Source: Congregibacter litoralis KT71 (lineage in GTDB: Bacteria > Pseudomonadota > Gammaproteobacteria > Pseudomonadales > Halieaceae). From it: 64,000 bases of DNA. A model generated the notes under the pieces. The model was not told where the DNA came from. It saw only the letters and a program-made list of their open reading frames with translations, and did no database searches. A program made the position numbers and the translations under genes. Location of the stretch: positions 124,809 to 188,808 of the forward strand of contig NZ_CM002299.1 of NCBI RefSeq assembly GCF_000153125.2. The letters are read 5' to 3'. Of this stretch, positions 27,686 through 37,467 are shown piece after piece (the stretch's first letter is position 1; the number at the start of each line of letters is the position of its first letter).

Positions 27686-27703
27686 CCCAAATCATTTTTG
27701 GGG
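27686..27703 (+). terminator. weak hairpin between algC and argB
   Basis: CCCAAA, 5-base loop, TTTGGG, followed by CTCTCTTT. It is a short stem with a broken T-run, so at most a leaky terminator. Confidence 0.3.
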
Positions 27704-27713
27704 CTCTCTTTAA

Positions 27714-28628
<915 letters not shown>

Positions 28629-28718
28629 CGCTTTCGTCCACCCAGTTTGACCCTCGCGTATTGCCCCCATGGTGGGCAGTCGCTAGGATGTTTGTTCCAG
28701 TCTTCTTTTGAGTTACCC

Positions 28719-29444
28719 ATGCCGAGAAATGTCCAGCGCCGTCAGCAGATCCTCGAGGCCCTGGCGCAAATGCTGGAAGACAATCCCGGCGACCGCATCA
28801 CCACGGCTCGACTGGCTGCGAAAGTAGGGGTGTCCGAAGCGGCCCTTTACCGTCACTTTCCCAGTAAAGCCAAAATGTTTGAAGAGCTGATTCAGTTCAT
28901 CGAAGACACGCTGTTTCAACGCATTACCCTGATTCTTCAGGAAGAAGACGAGGCCGTCGCCCGCTGTAATCATATTCTTTATCTATTGATCACCTTCGCG
29001 GAGCGCAACCCCGGGATCAGCCGCCTGTTAACGGGTGAAGCCCTCACCGGTGAAACGGAGCGCCTTCGTCATCGCGTCAACCAGGTGCTCGACCGGGTAG
29101 AAACACAGATTCGCCAGGTGCTGCGGGAAGCGGAACTACGGGAGGCCCTGCGGCCCATGCTGCCCCTGCCTGAAGCCGCCAACCTGCTGTTTTCCTGCGC
29201 CGAGGGGCGTATTTCTCAGTTTGTACGCAGCGAGTTCAAACGAAGTCCCAGCGAGGGCTGGGAGCAGCAGTACGGTTTCCTCATGGGGGATTTTTTCCGC
29301 GAAGTACCATCGGCTGGCAGCGTTGCGGGGAATAGGGTCGGTGACAGGGGGACTGAAACGAGTTCTGCCAGTGACGAGGCTTTTAACGAGACCGATACCC
29401 GATCATCAACGGAGCGGGGAAACGTTGGCGGGGGTTTCTCCTAG
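28719..29444 (+). CDS. slmA: nucleoid occlusion factor SlmA, C-terminally extended
   Basis: TetR-family DNA-binding protein that blocks FtsZ assembly over the nucleoid. The ATG at 28719 starts MPRNVQRRQQILEALAQML. The HTH is near residues 28-52 (TARLAAKVGVSEAALYRHFPSKAKMFEEL, typical of SlmA). The family body ends near residue 197 (FLMGDFFREV); about 45 further residues are Gly/Ser/Thr/Asp-rich and of low complexity. At 241 aa it is longer than the about 198 aa E. coli protein. This position near argB, pyrE and coaBC is conserved for slmA. Confidence 0.93.
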   Translation: MPRNVQRRQQILEALAQMLEDNPGDRITTARLAAKVGVSEAALYRHFPSKAKMFEELIQFIEDTLFQRITLILQEEDEAVARCNHILYLLITFAERNPGISRLLTGEALTGETERLRHRVNQVLDRVETQIRQVLREAELREALRPMLPLPEAANLLFSCAEGRISQFVRSEFKRSPSEGWEQQYGFLMGDFFREVPSAGSVAGNRVGDRGTETSSASDEAFNETDTRSSTERGNVGGGFS

Positions 29445-29471
29445 GCCAGAGGTTTTTTTTGACCGATGTCA

Positions 29472-29503
29472 GTTCTCAGCAGACATCAACTCTCAGCAGA
29501 CAT
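29472..29503. repeat. 17-base direct repeat at a gene 3' end
   Basis: TCTCAGCAGACAT occurs at 29474-29486 and 29491-29503, a 17-base period. The second copy encodes the last residues (MSAES) of the minus-strand gene 29486-30151; the first copy continues past its stop. Confidence 0.85.
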
Positions 29504-30151
29504 GGTCTTTCGCATCTCAACAATATCCAACAGCTTGCTGAAACGCTCTACGTCCTTCTGATAATCAGCCTCCACGGAGGCAATCTCTTCCTGACGGTCG
29601 GCGACCGCACGCTCCGTTGAACCAATCTCCGCCTGGAGATCATCGATGGCGGCGAGGTGCTCCACGTTGACGGCATTGCCCTGACGCTCCTGATCCGCCG
29701 CCAGAGCCTGATAATTCTCCACCTGCTGCTTCAGAGAACGCAGTTTTCCTTTAAGAATACTCACGCGGATACGCAGATCTCTAAGTTCCCGGTCCCGGGC
29801 CGCCTCGATGTCTTCGATGGTGCTGTAACGCAGGAGAAGTGACTCGTCCCAGCGACGCAGACGCTCGACTTCTTCCGCTGCCTCGCGCTCGCGGCGGGCT
29901 TCGCTGTCCAGCCCCTCCCGTTCACCCTCATCGAGAGTGCGGGGCACAACGGCCACCAGGGCGCCGCTGGGGCTGAGGATGTCGTAACCGTTGGCTACAA
30001 ACTCCGGCGGCACCTGGTAGGCCACCACAGCGTGGCCTTCCGCGTTGGTATAGCGGTACATCTGACGTTCTTGCGCTGCCGCGCCCTGGGCAAACAGGGT
30101 AGCGACGAGCGTCAAACCCGCTGCGGCACATGTGCTTCGGTTCGGCTTCAT
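29486..30151 (-). CDS. exported coiled-coil protein, DUF4124-like N-terminus
   Basis: 221 aa from ATG 30151. Signal peptide (cleavage near AAA-QE, residue 27), then MYRYTNAEGHAVVAYQVPPEFVANGYDIL, which resembles the DUF4124 module found at the N-terminus of secreted proteobacterial proteins. Residues about 75-215 are an Arg/Glu-rich coiled coil. Function unknown; probably periplasmic and oligomeric. It follows pyrE on the same strand after 36 bases. The 3' end carries a 17-base duplication. Confidence 0.78.
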   Translation of the reverse strand: MKPNRSTCAAAGLTLVATLFAQGAAAQERQMYRYTNAEGHAVVAYQVPPEFVANGYDILSPSGALVAVVPRTLDEGEREGLDSEARREREAAEEVERLRRWDESLLLRYSTIEDIEAARDRELRDLRIRVSILKGKLRSLKQQVENYQALAADQERQGNAVNVEHLAAIDDLQAEIGSTERAVADRQEEIASVEADYQKDVERFSKLLDIVEMRKTMSAES

Positions 30152-30187
30152 CGGGCTAATATATGCTTGGAGGACGGGCATCACAAG

Positions 30188-30844
30188 TCAGACCCCGTAG
30201 CGCTCCCGGTAGCTTCTCAGGGCTTCCAGGGCACCCTCGGGAACTTCCATGGCGTCGGGTCCCCTGTCCTCCAGATACACAATGAGATCTTCCATAGCGA
30301 TGATGTTGAATACCGGCACTCCCCAACGCTGTTCAATTTCCTGAATAGCGGAAAGCTCGCCCTTGCCCCGCTCCTGTCGGTTAAGACCAATCACCACCCC
30401 GGCAAGTTCCGCGCCGGCGACCCTGATCATATCGATGACTTCCGCCACGGCGGTCCCCGCGGTAATCACGTCATCAATCACCAGCACCCGACCCCGGAGT
30501 TCGGCACCGACGAGAACGCCACCTTCTCCGTGGCTTTTGGCTTCTTTGCGGTTGTAGGCAAAGGGCACATCCCGACCGTGATGATCGGCAAGGGCCACGG
30601 CCGTGGTGGTCGCCAGAGGGATACCTTTATAGGCCGGCCCCAGGAGCACATCGAACTCGACGCCGGAATCTACGATGCATTGGGCGTAAAAGCGCCCCAG
30701 GGCAGCGAGAGCGGCACCACTGTCAAAGGCTCCCGCATTGAAGAAATAGGGGCTTTGACGCCCTGATTTGAGGGTGAACTCACCAAATCGGAGGACATCG
30801 CAGCGGCGGGCCAGGTCAATAAACTCGCGTTGGTAGGCTTGCAT
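30188..30844 (-). CDS. pyrE: orotate phosphoribosyltransferase
   Basis: Converts orotate and PRPP to orotidine monophosphate in pyrimidine synthesis. ATG 30844 gives 218 aa, aligned from [12 protein letters not shown]; the frame continues upstream to 30913 without homology. [48 protein letters not shown] and the PRPP loop [13 protein letters not shown] are intact. Divergent from crc. Confidence 0.97.
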   Translation of the reverse strand: MQAYQREFIDLARRCDVLRFGEFTLKSGRQSPYFFNAGAFDSGAALAALGRFYAQCIVDSGVEFDVLLGPAYKGIPLATTTAVALADHHGRDVPFAYNRKEAKSHGEGGVLVGAELRGRVLVIDDVITAGTAVAEVIDMIRVAGAELAGVVIGLNRQERGKGELSAIQEIEQRWGVPVFNIIAMEDLIVYLEDRGPDAMEVPEGALEALRSYRERYGV

Positions 30845-30876
30845 AGGAGATCCAGGCATTGGGCGGAAAGTTGATC

Positions 30877-30894
30877 TGACAGTGTATTCTGTCA
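30877..30894. promoter_or_regulatory. inverted repeat between pyrE and crc
   Basis: TGACAG, 6 bases, CTGTCA: perfect 6-base arms in the 96-base divergent gap. It could be an operator or a leader hairpin of pyrE. Chance occurrence is not excluded. Confidence 0.35.
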
Positions 30895-30940
30895 TCTGGG
30901 CTTTCTGTATCATAGCGCCTCGAAATATCAGAGGTTTGCA

Positions 30941-31702
30941 ATGAGAATCATCAGCTTCAGCGCAGATGGGTTGCGTGAAGCCGCAAAACGGGGGTTTTAC
31001 GACTGGCTGTCACGCCAGGACGCCGACTTCATCTGTATTCAGGATATCCGTTGTTCCGAATACGACTTACAGGATGACGTCTTTTTCCCCAGCGACTACA
31101 ACGCCTACTTTTTTGACGACGTTAACGGCAAGGATAACGGCGTAGCCATCTATTGCCGCGCCCTTCCCAAAGCCATCATGACAGGCCTGGGATTTGCGGA
31201 CTTCGATATGCAGGGCCGTTACATCCAGGCGGATTACGGCGAGCTGTCCGTTGGCTGCCTTCTCGCGCCGGTTGCCAACGATGGTGCCGTGGAAGAGCAA
31301 AAGACCAAAAACGAGTTTTTCTCGCTTCTGGGCGCTCACCTGGAAAAGGTTCGCAACAAGCGGCGCAAATTCCTTATCTGTGGAAACTGGCGCATCGCTC
31401 ACACCGCCGCCGATATGCAGAACAGCGCCGAAAACAGCAATCGCTCGGGATTCCTTCCCGAGGAACGCCAGTGGATGGACGCACTCCTGGAGAACGGTTA
31501 TCGCGACGCCTTCCGTCAGGTAAGCAATGATAGCGACGCCTTCAGCTACTGGCCCGGCGAACGCGGCGAAGACGGTTGGCGGATTGATCTGCAGATCATC
31601 TCGGAAGAGCTGCAGTACAGTGTCGAACACGCTGCAATCTATACCGGCGAGAGCTTTTCCCGCCACGCGCCGGTCATCATCGACTACGACATCGATCTTT
31701 AA
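30941..31702 (+). CDS. crc: Crc-type protein (exonuclease III fold)
   Basis: 253 aa. It aligns with Pseudomonas Crc, which sits beside pyrE there as well: N-terminus [58 protein letters not shown], and the end HAPVIIDYD. The nuclease GDxN motif is replaced by CGNWRIAH and the catalytic QE by QD, as expected for Crc, which is not a nuclease but works with Hfq in catabolite repression. Whether it does so here is inference; exonuclease III is the alternative but less likely. Confidence 0.85.
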   Translation: MRIISFSADGLREAAKRGFYDWLSRQDADFICIQDIRCSEYDLQDDVFFPSDYNAYFFDDVNGKDNGVAIYCRALPKAIMTGLGFADFDMQGRYIQADYGELSVGCLLAPVANDGAVEEQKTKNEFFSLLGAHLEKVRNKRRKFLICGNWRIAHTAADMQNSAENSNRSGFLPEERQWMDALLENGYRDAFRQVSNDSDAFSYWPGERGEDGWRIDLQIISEELQYSVEHAAIYTGESFSRHAPVIIDYDIDL

Positions 31703-31741
31703 ATCAGGATAAGGCCCCGCCGGCTGTCGGTTTTATGCAAG

Positions 31742-31828
31742 TCCGCTGCGGGCGCTCTACAAGCCCGCAGCAGGCCTTTACCAACCCGCCGCGGGCGCTT
31801 TACCAACCGGCCGCGGACGCTTAACCCG
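31742..31828. repeat. 22-base tandem repeat between crc and rph
   Basis: Four imperfect units (31742-31763, 31764-31784, 31785-31806, 31807-31828), consensus CCCGCCGCGGGCGCTTTACCAA. The last unit covers the rph stop codon (31821-31823, minus strand). It occupies most of the gap between the convergent genes crc and rph. No T-run, so not a plain terminator. Confidence 0.85.
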
Positions 31829-32543
31829 TCGCCAGCGCAGCTCGCTGACAGTCGATGAGCGTGGCAATGCCACCGCTCGCCAGGTCAAGCATCTTGTCCA
31901 GATCGGTACGGGAAAACGGCGCCGCTTCCGCGGTGCCCTGCACCTCGATAAATTCACCTCCCTCGGCCATCACCACGTTCAGGTCCGTATCCGCCTTGGA
32001 GTCCTCGGGGTAATCGAGGTCTAACACCGCCTCGCCCTGGTATACACCGACGGATACCGAAGCGACAAAGTGTCGAAGGGGATCCGTGCTGATTTTTTTA
32101 TCCCGCTGGAGACCGTTGATGGCATCCACCAACGCCACAAAGGCACCGGTGATCGAGGCGGTTCGCGTGCCTCCATCGGCCTGAATCACGTCGCAATCAA
32201 GGGTGATCGTATGCTCGCCGAGCTTTGATAAATCCACCGCAGCGCGGAGAGAGCGGCCGATGAGTCGCTGAATTTCCTGGGTACGACCCCCTTGTTTACC
32301 CCGCGCCGCCTCGCGACCCATGCGGGAACCGGTGGAGCGGGGCAGCATGCCGTACTCCGCGGTAATCCAGCCGGAGTTTTTGCCACGCAAAAATCGCGGG
32401 ACACTGTCTTCAACGCTGGCAGTGCAGATAACGCGAGTATTGCCAAAACTCACCAGCACCGATCCCTCGGCATGGCAGGTAAATTGGCGCTCAATACTGA
32501 TGTCGCGCAGTTGGTCGGGGGCCCGGCCACTGGGTCTCGGCAT
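31821..32543 (-). CDS. rph: ribonuclease PH
   Basis: Phosphorolytic 3'-5' exoribonuclease that trims tRNA precursors. From ATG 32543 it is 240 aa, aligned from [15 protein letters not shown]; an upstream ATG at 32630 adds unaligned residues. [12 protein letters not shown], the phosphate-site region around [15 protein letters not shown] and [20 protein letters not shown] are intact. Divergent from yicC with 75 bases between, the standard arrangement. Confidence 0.97.
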   Translation of the reverse strand: MPRPSGRAPDQLRDISIERQFTCHAEGSVLVSFGNTRVICTASVEDSVPRFLRGKNSGWITAEYGMLPRSTGSRMGREAARGKQGGRTQEIQRLIGRSLRAAVDLSKLGEHTITLDCDVIQADGGTRTASITGAFVALVDAINGLQRDKKISTDPLRHFVASVSVGVYQGEAVLDLDYPEDSKADTDLNVVMAEGGEFIEVQGTAEAAPFSRTDLDKMLDLASGGIATLIDCQRAALATG

Positions 32544-32618
32544 GAGGAAGGTTCCTTGTTTTTGGGAGAGGGCGCAGTATACGCTGACGCGACCACCGCC
32601 GAGACCCCAAGGACCGAA

Positions 32619-33482
32619 ATGACCCTGCATAGCATGACCGCTTTCGCCAGAGAGGCCGAAACATCGCCCGTGAACCTGATTGTGGAGCTACGCAGCGTCA
32701 ACCATCGCTACCTTGATTGTCATTTTAAACTGCCGGACAGTCTTCGGACTCTGGAAACCCGCCTCCGGGAGGCCATCGCCAAAACCATTGGGCGCGGCAA
32801 GGTGGACTGCCAGATAAGAGTTGCGGACAGCGACAGCGAAGACACCCTGGAGATTAACGAGGAACGTCTCGCAACGGTTCTTGCAGCCCTGGACAAGGTC
32901 GGCAGGCTTTCGGACACTCTCGCACCTGCAGATCCTCTGGCCCTGTTGCAGTTCCCCGGTGTATGCAATGCCGAGCGCGTTGAGGAGTCCACGGTACAAA
33001 GCGCCGCCTGGTCACGTTTCGAGCTTGCCCTTAAGAACCTGCAGGAAAGCCGCGCCCGGGAAGGACAGCAGCTGGAAACCTTCCTCCGGCGTCGCCTCGA
33101 CGCCATCGAAAAAGAGGTCGGTGCCCTCCGCGAAGCCCTGCCGGCGCTTCGGGCGCGACAGGAGGAAAGACTCCGGCGCCGCCTGGAGGAGCTCGAGATG
33201 ACCCTGGATGAGGGCCGCATCGAGCAGGAACTGGTGATGCTGTTGCAAAAAGCCGACGTAGACGAAGAACTGGATCGCCTGGACGCGCACATAGCAGAAG
33301 CCACGCGTATTCTCGATAAAGGAGGTCCCTGTGGCCGCCGTCTGGACTTTCTCATGCAGGAACTCAACCGTGAGGCTAATACCCTGTCCTCCAAAGCAAC
33401 CACCAACGACACCACCCAGAGTGCCGTGGAGTTAAAGGTTCTCATCGAGCAAATGCGCGAGCAGGTGCAAAACATCGAATAA
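32619..33482 (+). CDS. yicC: YicC family endoribonuclease
   Basis: 287 aa from ATG 32619 ([14 protein letters not shown], matching the family's short N-terminus before SMTA). [17 protein letters not shown] near residue 25 and the C-terminal block [20 protein letters not shown] near residues 246-265 are the conserved ends; the middle is a long coiled coil rich in Arg/Glu/Leu. YicC proteins are reported RNases that act on RNAs such as RyhB. Located upstream of gmk. Confidence 0.94.
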   Translation: MTLHSMTAFAREAETSPVNLIVELRSVNHRYLDCHFKLPDSLRTLETRLREAIAKTIGRGKVDCQIRVADSDSEDTLEINEERLATVLAALDKVGRLSDTLAPADPLALLQFPGVCNAERVEESTVQSAAWSRFELALKNLQESRAREGQQLETFLRRRLDAIEKEVGALREALPALRARQEERLRRRLEELEMTLDEGRIEQELVMLLQKADVDEELDRLDAHIAEATRILDKGGPCGRRLDFLMQELNREANTLSSKATTNDTTQSAVELKVLIEQMREQVQNIE

Positions 33483-33558
33483 TCGGAGTCGCCCCTGTCG
33501 CAAAAAACGGTGCTCTCCCGTAACCTTATCCCTCACGACATTTTCCGTCACAGCATGA

Positions 33559-34203
<645 letters not shown>

Positions 34204-34227
34204 AACGAGGACCTGGAAGTAGTCGCG

Positions 34228-34239
34228 CCCCCCCCCCCC
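34228..34239 (+). repeat. run of 12 cytosines between gmk and rpoZ
   Basis: Twelve consecutive C bases begin 24 bases after the gmk stop. It lies in no gene. Homopolymers this long are prone to slippage and to sequencing error. Confidence 0.8.
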
Positions 34240-34312
34240 GGAGCCATCGCGGCATCGCCCGGACCCTTGAAGATTACCTGTTTTACGGGGCTATTTTTTT
34301 CTTGCTTTAGGC

Positions 34313-34318
34313 TATAAT
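34313..34318 (+). promoter_or_regulatory. -10 box of the rpoZ-spoT promoter
   Basis: A perfect TATAAT, 105 bases before the rpoZ start, following a T-rich stretch (34291-34308). No convincing -35 at 16-18 bases, so an activator or UP-like element may be needed. Confidence 0.55.
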
Positions 34319-34422
34319 GGCCGGCTATCCGGTGCATACGTCGGTATGGACCGGGGCAGGCAGATGCTTCGACGCTCGATGGCTGCTTCAAGAATTTATT
34401 TAAATCGTAGATGGGAAGAAAT

Positions 34423-34683
34423 ATGGCACGCGTTACCGTAGAAGATTGCCTTGAGTCCGTAGACAACCGTTTCGAGCTGGTAATGGTGGCTAGCAAGCGC
34501 GCCCGTCAGCTGGCTACGGGCGGCAAAGATCCTCTCGTGCAGGAAGAATCCGACAAGCCCACGGTGATCGCGCTTCGCGAAATTGCGGAAGGTCTGGTAA
34601 CACCGGATATGCTGAACCGGGAAGACGAGCTGGACGCCGAGGAAGAACTCGCCGAAGTGATGGGTGCAAGCGAAAGCTTCTAA
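34423..34683 (+). CDS. rpoZ: RNA polymerase omega subunit
   Basis: 86 aa, normal length, starting [20 protein letters not shown] with RARQLATGG near residue 25. Omega assists assembly of the beta' subunit and forms part of the (p)ppGpp binding site, which fits its place before spoT. ATG 34423 chosen over 34411 by alignment and the GGGAAG upstream. Confidence 0.97.
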   Translation: MARVTVEDCLESVDNRFELVMVASKRARQLATGGKDPLVQEESDKPTVIALREIAEGLVTPDMLNREDELDAEEELAEVMGASESF

Positions 34684-34700
34684 ACCCCTGCCTGATCGCA

Positions 34701-34720
34701 GTCCCCACCATTGTGGGGGC
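34701..34720 (+). other. hairpin after rpoZ
   Basis: GTCCCCAC, loop CATT, GTGGGGGC: 8-pair stem counting one G-T pair, nested between CCCCTGC (34685-34691) and GCAGGGG that can also pair. No T-run. It could slow transcription, protect the rpoZ 3' end, or act in attenuation before spoT. The rest of the 236-base gap holds a 9-base repeat. Confidence 0.5.
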
Positions 34721-34860
34721 CTGCGCAGGGGCCTGCCATCAGATAAGCGCCCGACCGGTTCTGGTCGTGCCCGTCGGTTTATCGGCGGACCTGTACGAGC
34801 AAAACATTCTGCAGAATTACCCGGGTCGCTAGTGGCGGCGTACGCCGCTTCCTCGGAATT

Positions 34861-34905
34861 TTCGGAAACGTTTGAACAGTCAGAAACGTTAGAAACGTCG
34901 GAAAA
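34861..34905 (+). repeat. 9-base tandem repeat upstream of spoT
   Basis: Five 9-base units: TTCGGAAAC, GTTTGAACA, GTCAGAAAC, GTTAGAAAC, GTCGGAAAA. They end 15 bases before the spoT ATG. The complement (consensus GTTTCYRAC) resembles the 9-base repeat at the end of hemW. Confidence 0.85.
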
Positions 34906-34919
34906 AAGAGTCGCCTGAC

Positions 34920-37037
34920 ATGCAGACCATCGACTCTCTCGACGCCAATCTCCGCTCCTACCTCGATGAGCAGCAAAGCACCCTGGTGCGACGCGCCTAT
35001 TACTTCGCCGAACAAGCCCATTTCGGGCAGCAGCGCCGCAGTGGTGAGCCCTACGTAACGCATCCCCTCGCGGTAGCCGGTATCCTCGCTGACATGCACA
35101 TGGATCATCAGAGCCTCATGGCTGCGATGCTCCACGATGTCATCGAAGATACGGGCATTGACAAAACTGCCATTGAATCCCAGTTTGGTGAAGCCGTGGC
35201 CGAACTCGTCGATGGTGTGAGTAAACTCACGCAAATCGAGTTTGACACCCTCGAAGAAAAGCAGGCCGAGAACTTCCAGAAGATGGCCCTGGCGATGGCG
35301 CGGGATATCCGCGTCATCCTCGTCAAGCTCGCCGACCGCCTGCACAATATGCGCACCCTGGGCGTATTGCCCACCGCCAAGGCCCGGCGCATTGCCAAGG
35401 AAACTCTGGATATCTACGCGCCTATTGCTATGCGCCTCGGGATGAATGCCGTGCGCATGGAATTTGAGGATCTGGGCTTTACCGCGCTGTATCCCATGCG
35501 CGCCCGGCGCATCGAGGCCGCGCGCCGCTCCGCCCGGGGCAACCGAATCGAGCTTGTCGATAAGATGCGCAGCCAGATCGAAAACGCATTGGCTCAGGAC
35601 GGCTACGAAGCCACGGTCATAGGTCGGGAGAAGCACCTCTACAGCATCTACAAAAAGATGCGCGCGAAAAAGAAATCCTTCTCCGAAATCATGGATATCT
35701 ATGCCTTCCGTGTAGTCGTGGATTCCGTGGACAGCTGTTACCGGGTCCTCGGCTGCATCCATTCGCTCTACAAACCGGTTCCGGGAGAGTTCAAGGATTA
35801 CATTGCCATTCCCAAGGCTAATGGCTATCAGTCCCTGCATACGGTGACCATGGGCATGCACGGCGTGCCCATCGAGATCCAGATCCGCACCCGGGAAATG
35901 GAGGACATGGCCAATAACGGTATCGCGGCCCACTGGTTGTATAAAACCGATTCCGACACCGTCAACGGCTCCCACGCCCGGGCGCGCCAGTGGGTGCAGG
36001 GCCTGTTAGAGATGCAGCAACGGGCGGGGAACAGTCTGGAATTCATCGAGAACGTCAAAATCGACCTGTTTCCCGATGAGATCTACATTTTTACGCCCAA
36101 AGGCAGCATCATGGAACTGCCCCGGGGCGCTACCGCCGTGGACTTTGCCTATGCCGTGCACACGGAACTGGGCAACACCTGCGTAGCCTGCCGCATCAAC
36201 CGGCGCCTTGCGCCCTTATCCGAGCCCCTGCAAAGCGGTCAGACCGTAGAAGTCATCACCGCCTCGGGAGCGCGACCCAATCCTTCGTGGTTCAACTACG
36301 CCATCACGGCCAAGGCTCGAAGCAACATTCGCCACTACCTCAAGCATCAGACCCAGGAAGATGCCGCGGCCCTGGGTCGTCGCCTGTTGGACAAGTCCCT
36401 CGCCAGTTTCGAACTCAGTGTCACGGAACTATCTGAGGCGCGCCTGAACAGTTACCTGGAGAGCGCCGGTCTTACTTCCCTGGATGAACTTCTGGCGGAG
36501 CTTGCTCAGGGCAAACGCCTACCTGGCGTCATCGCGAGCCAGCTGGCGGGGGAGACCCATACGGAAGGACCCACGCCGCAACCGGGCAGCGATACACCCC
36601 TGGCAATACGCGGCACCGAAGGTTTTATGGTGAGCTACGCCCGCTGTTGCCGACCCCTTCCCGGCGATGCCATCGCGGGCTATATCAACTCCGAACGCGG
36701 CGTAATCGTGCACCGGGAAAGTTGTCGGAATCTTGCGGACATGCGGGAGAAACCCGAACAGTGGATTCCCCTGCGCTGGGATGACCAGGTCAGCGGTGAG
36801 TTCCTCGCCGAACTACGTATCGAGACGGAAAACCGCCGCGGCGCCATCGCGACCATCGCTACGCGTATCAACAGCATGAACGTCAATATCGACAAGATCA
36901 GTTCCACGGATAAAGACTACCAGTTCACCTATGTCGACCTGGACCTCCACGTCGAAAGCCGTGTGCATCTTGCGCGCATCATGCGCCGTCTTCGCGGTAT
37001 CGACAGCGTGCGGCGTGTCAGCCGCGTGCGCAACTAG
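34920..37037 (+). CDS. spoT: bifunctional (p)ppGpp synthetase/hydrolase SpoT
   Basis: 705 aa, standard for SpoT. HD hydrolase domain with LHDVIEDTG near residue 75 (catalytic HDxxED intact); synthetase domain with YSIYKKMRAKKKSFSEIMDI and FKDYIAIPKANGYQSLHT near residues 291-308; TGS domain starting near IYIFTPKGSIMELP (residue 390); C-terminal ACT domain. Both activities look intact. Governs the stringent response. The 236 bases after rpoZ contain a hairpin and a 9-base repeat. Confidence 0.98.
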   Translation: MQTIDSLDANLRSYLDEQQSTLVRRAYYFAEQAHFGQQRRSGEPYVTHPLAVAGILADMHMDHQSLMAAMLHDVIEDTGIDKTAIESQFGEAVAELVDGVSKLTQIEFDTLEEKQAENFQKMALAMARDIRVILVKLADRLHNMRTLGVLPTAKARRIAKETLDIYAPIAMRLGMNAVRMEFEDLGFTALYPMRARRIEAARRSARGNRIELVDKMRSQIENALAQDGYEATVIGREKHLYSIYKKMRAKKKSFSEIMDIYAFRVVVDSVDSCYRVLGCIHSLYKPVPGEFKDYIAIPKANGYQSLHTVTMGMHGVPIEIQIRTREMEDMANNGIAAHWLYKTDSDTVNGSHARARQWVQGLLEMQQRAGNSLEFIENVKIDLFPDEIYIFTPKGSIMELPRGATAVDFAYAVHTELGNTCVACRINRRLAPLSEPLQSGQTVEVITASGARPNPSWFNYAITAKARSNIRHYLKHQTQEDAAALGRRLLDKSLASFELSVTELSEARLNSYLESAGLTSLDELLAELAQGKRLPGVIASQLAGETHTEGPTPQPGSDTPLAIRGTEGFMVSYARCCRPLPGDAIAGYINSERGVIVHRESCRNLADMREKPEQWIPLRWDDQVSGEFLAELRIETENRRGAIATIATRINSMNVNIDKISSTDKDYQFTYVDLDLHVESRVHLARIMRRLRGIDSVRRVSRVRN

Positions 37038-37083
37038 CCTTACCCTCAAAGCAGCCAGCACAGAGCAACGAAAGGAGTCACCC

Positions 37084-37467
37084 GTGAGCAACCGCGCCAT
37101 TATCGCGACACCCAAGGCCCCCGCAGCCCTGGGACCCTATTCCCAGGCAGTGAAGGTAGGAAATACCGCATGGCTGTCAGGGCAGATTCCCCTCGACCCC
37201 GAGACTATGGCCGTCGTTGAAGGGGGTATCACGGCCCAGGCAAAGCAGGCATTCAGTAATCTGGCTGCGGTCGCAGAGGCCGCCGGTGGTAGCCTCAACG
37301 ATGCGGTAAAGATCAATATTTCCCTGACGGATATGCAGGACTTTGCAGCGGTAAATGCGGTCATGGAGACCTTCTGCAATGAGCCTTATCCCGCACGTGC
37401 CTGTGTTGAAGTGGCCGGCTTGCCCAAGGGCGTATCAGTGGAGATCGAGGCCATCCTCGCGCTCTGA
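37084..37467 (+). CDS. ridA: RidA family enamine/imine deaminase
   Basis: 127 aa from a GTG with AGGAG 8 bases upstream. It hydrolyses reactive 2-aminoacrylate and related imines formed by PLP enzymes. Family marks: ATPKAPAALGPYSQAVKVG, SGQIPLDP, and the C-terminal PARACVEVAGLPKGVSVEIEAIL with the catalytic Arg. It lies 46 bases after spoT, where E. coli has trmH. Its last 33 bases overlap the convergent epimerase gene. Confidence 0.96.
   Translation: MSNRAIIATPKAPAALGPYSQAVKVGNTAWLSGQIPLDPETMAVVEGGITAQAKQAFSNLAAVAEAAGGSLNDAVKINISLTDMQDFAAVNAVMETFCNEPYPARACVEVAGLPKGVSVEIEAILAL

Noticed and set aside
28647..28718. SlmA start 24 residues upstream
   Set aside because: Residues before MPRNVQRR do not align and lie in the argB-slmA gap that should hold a promoter.
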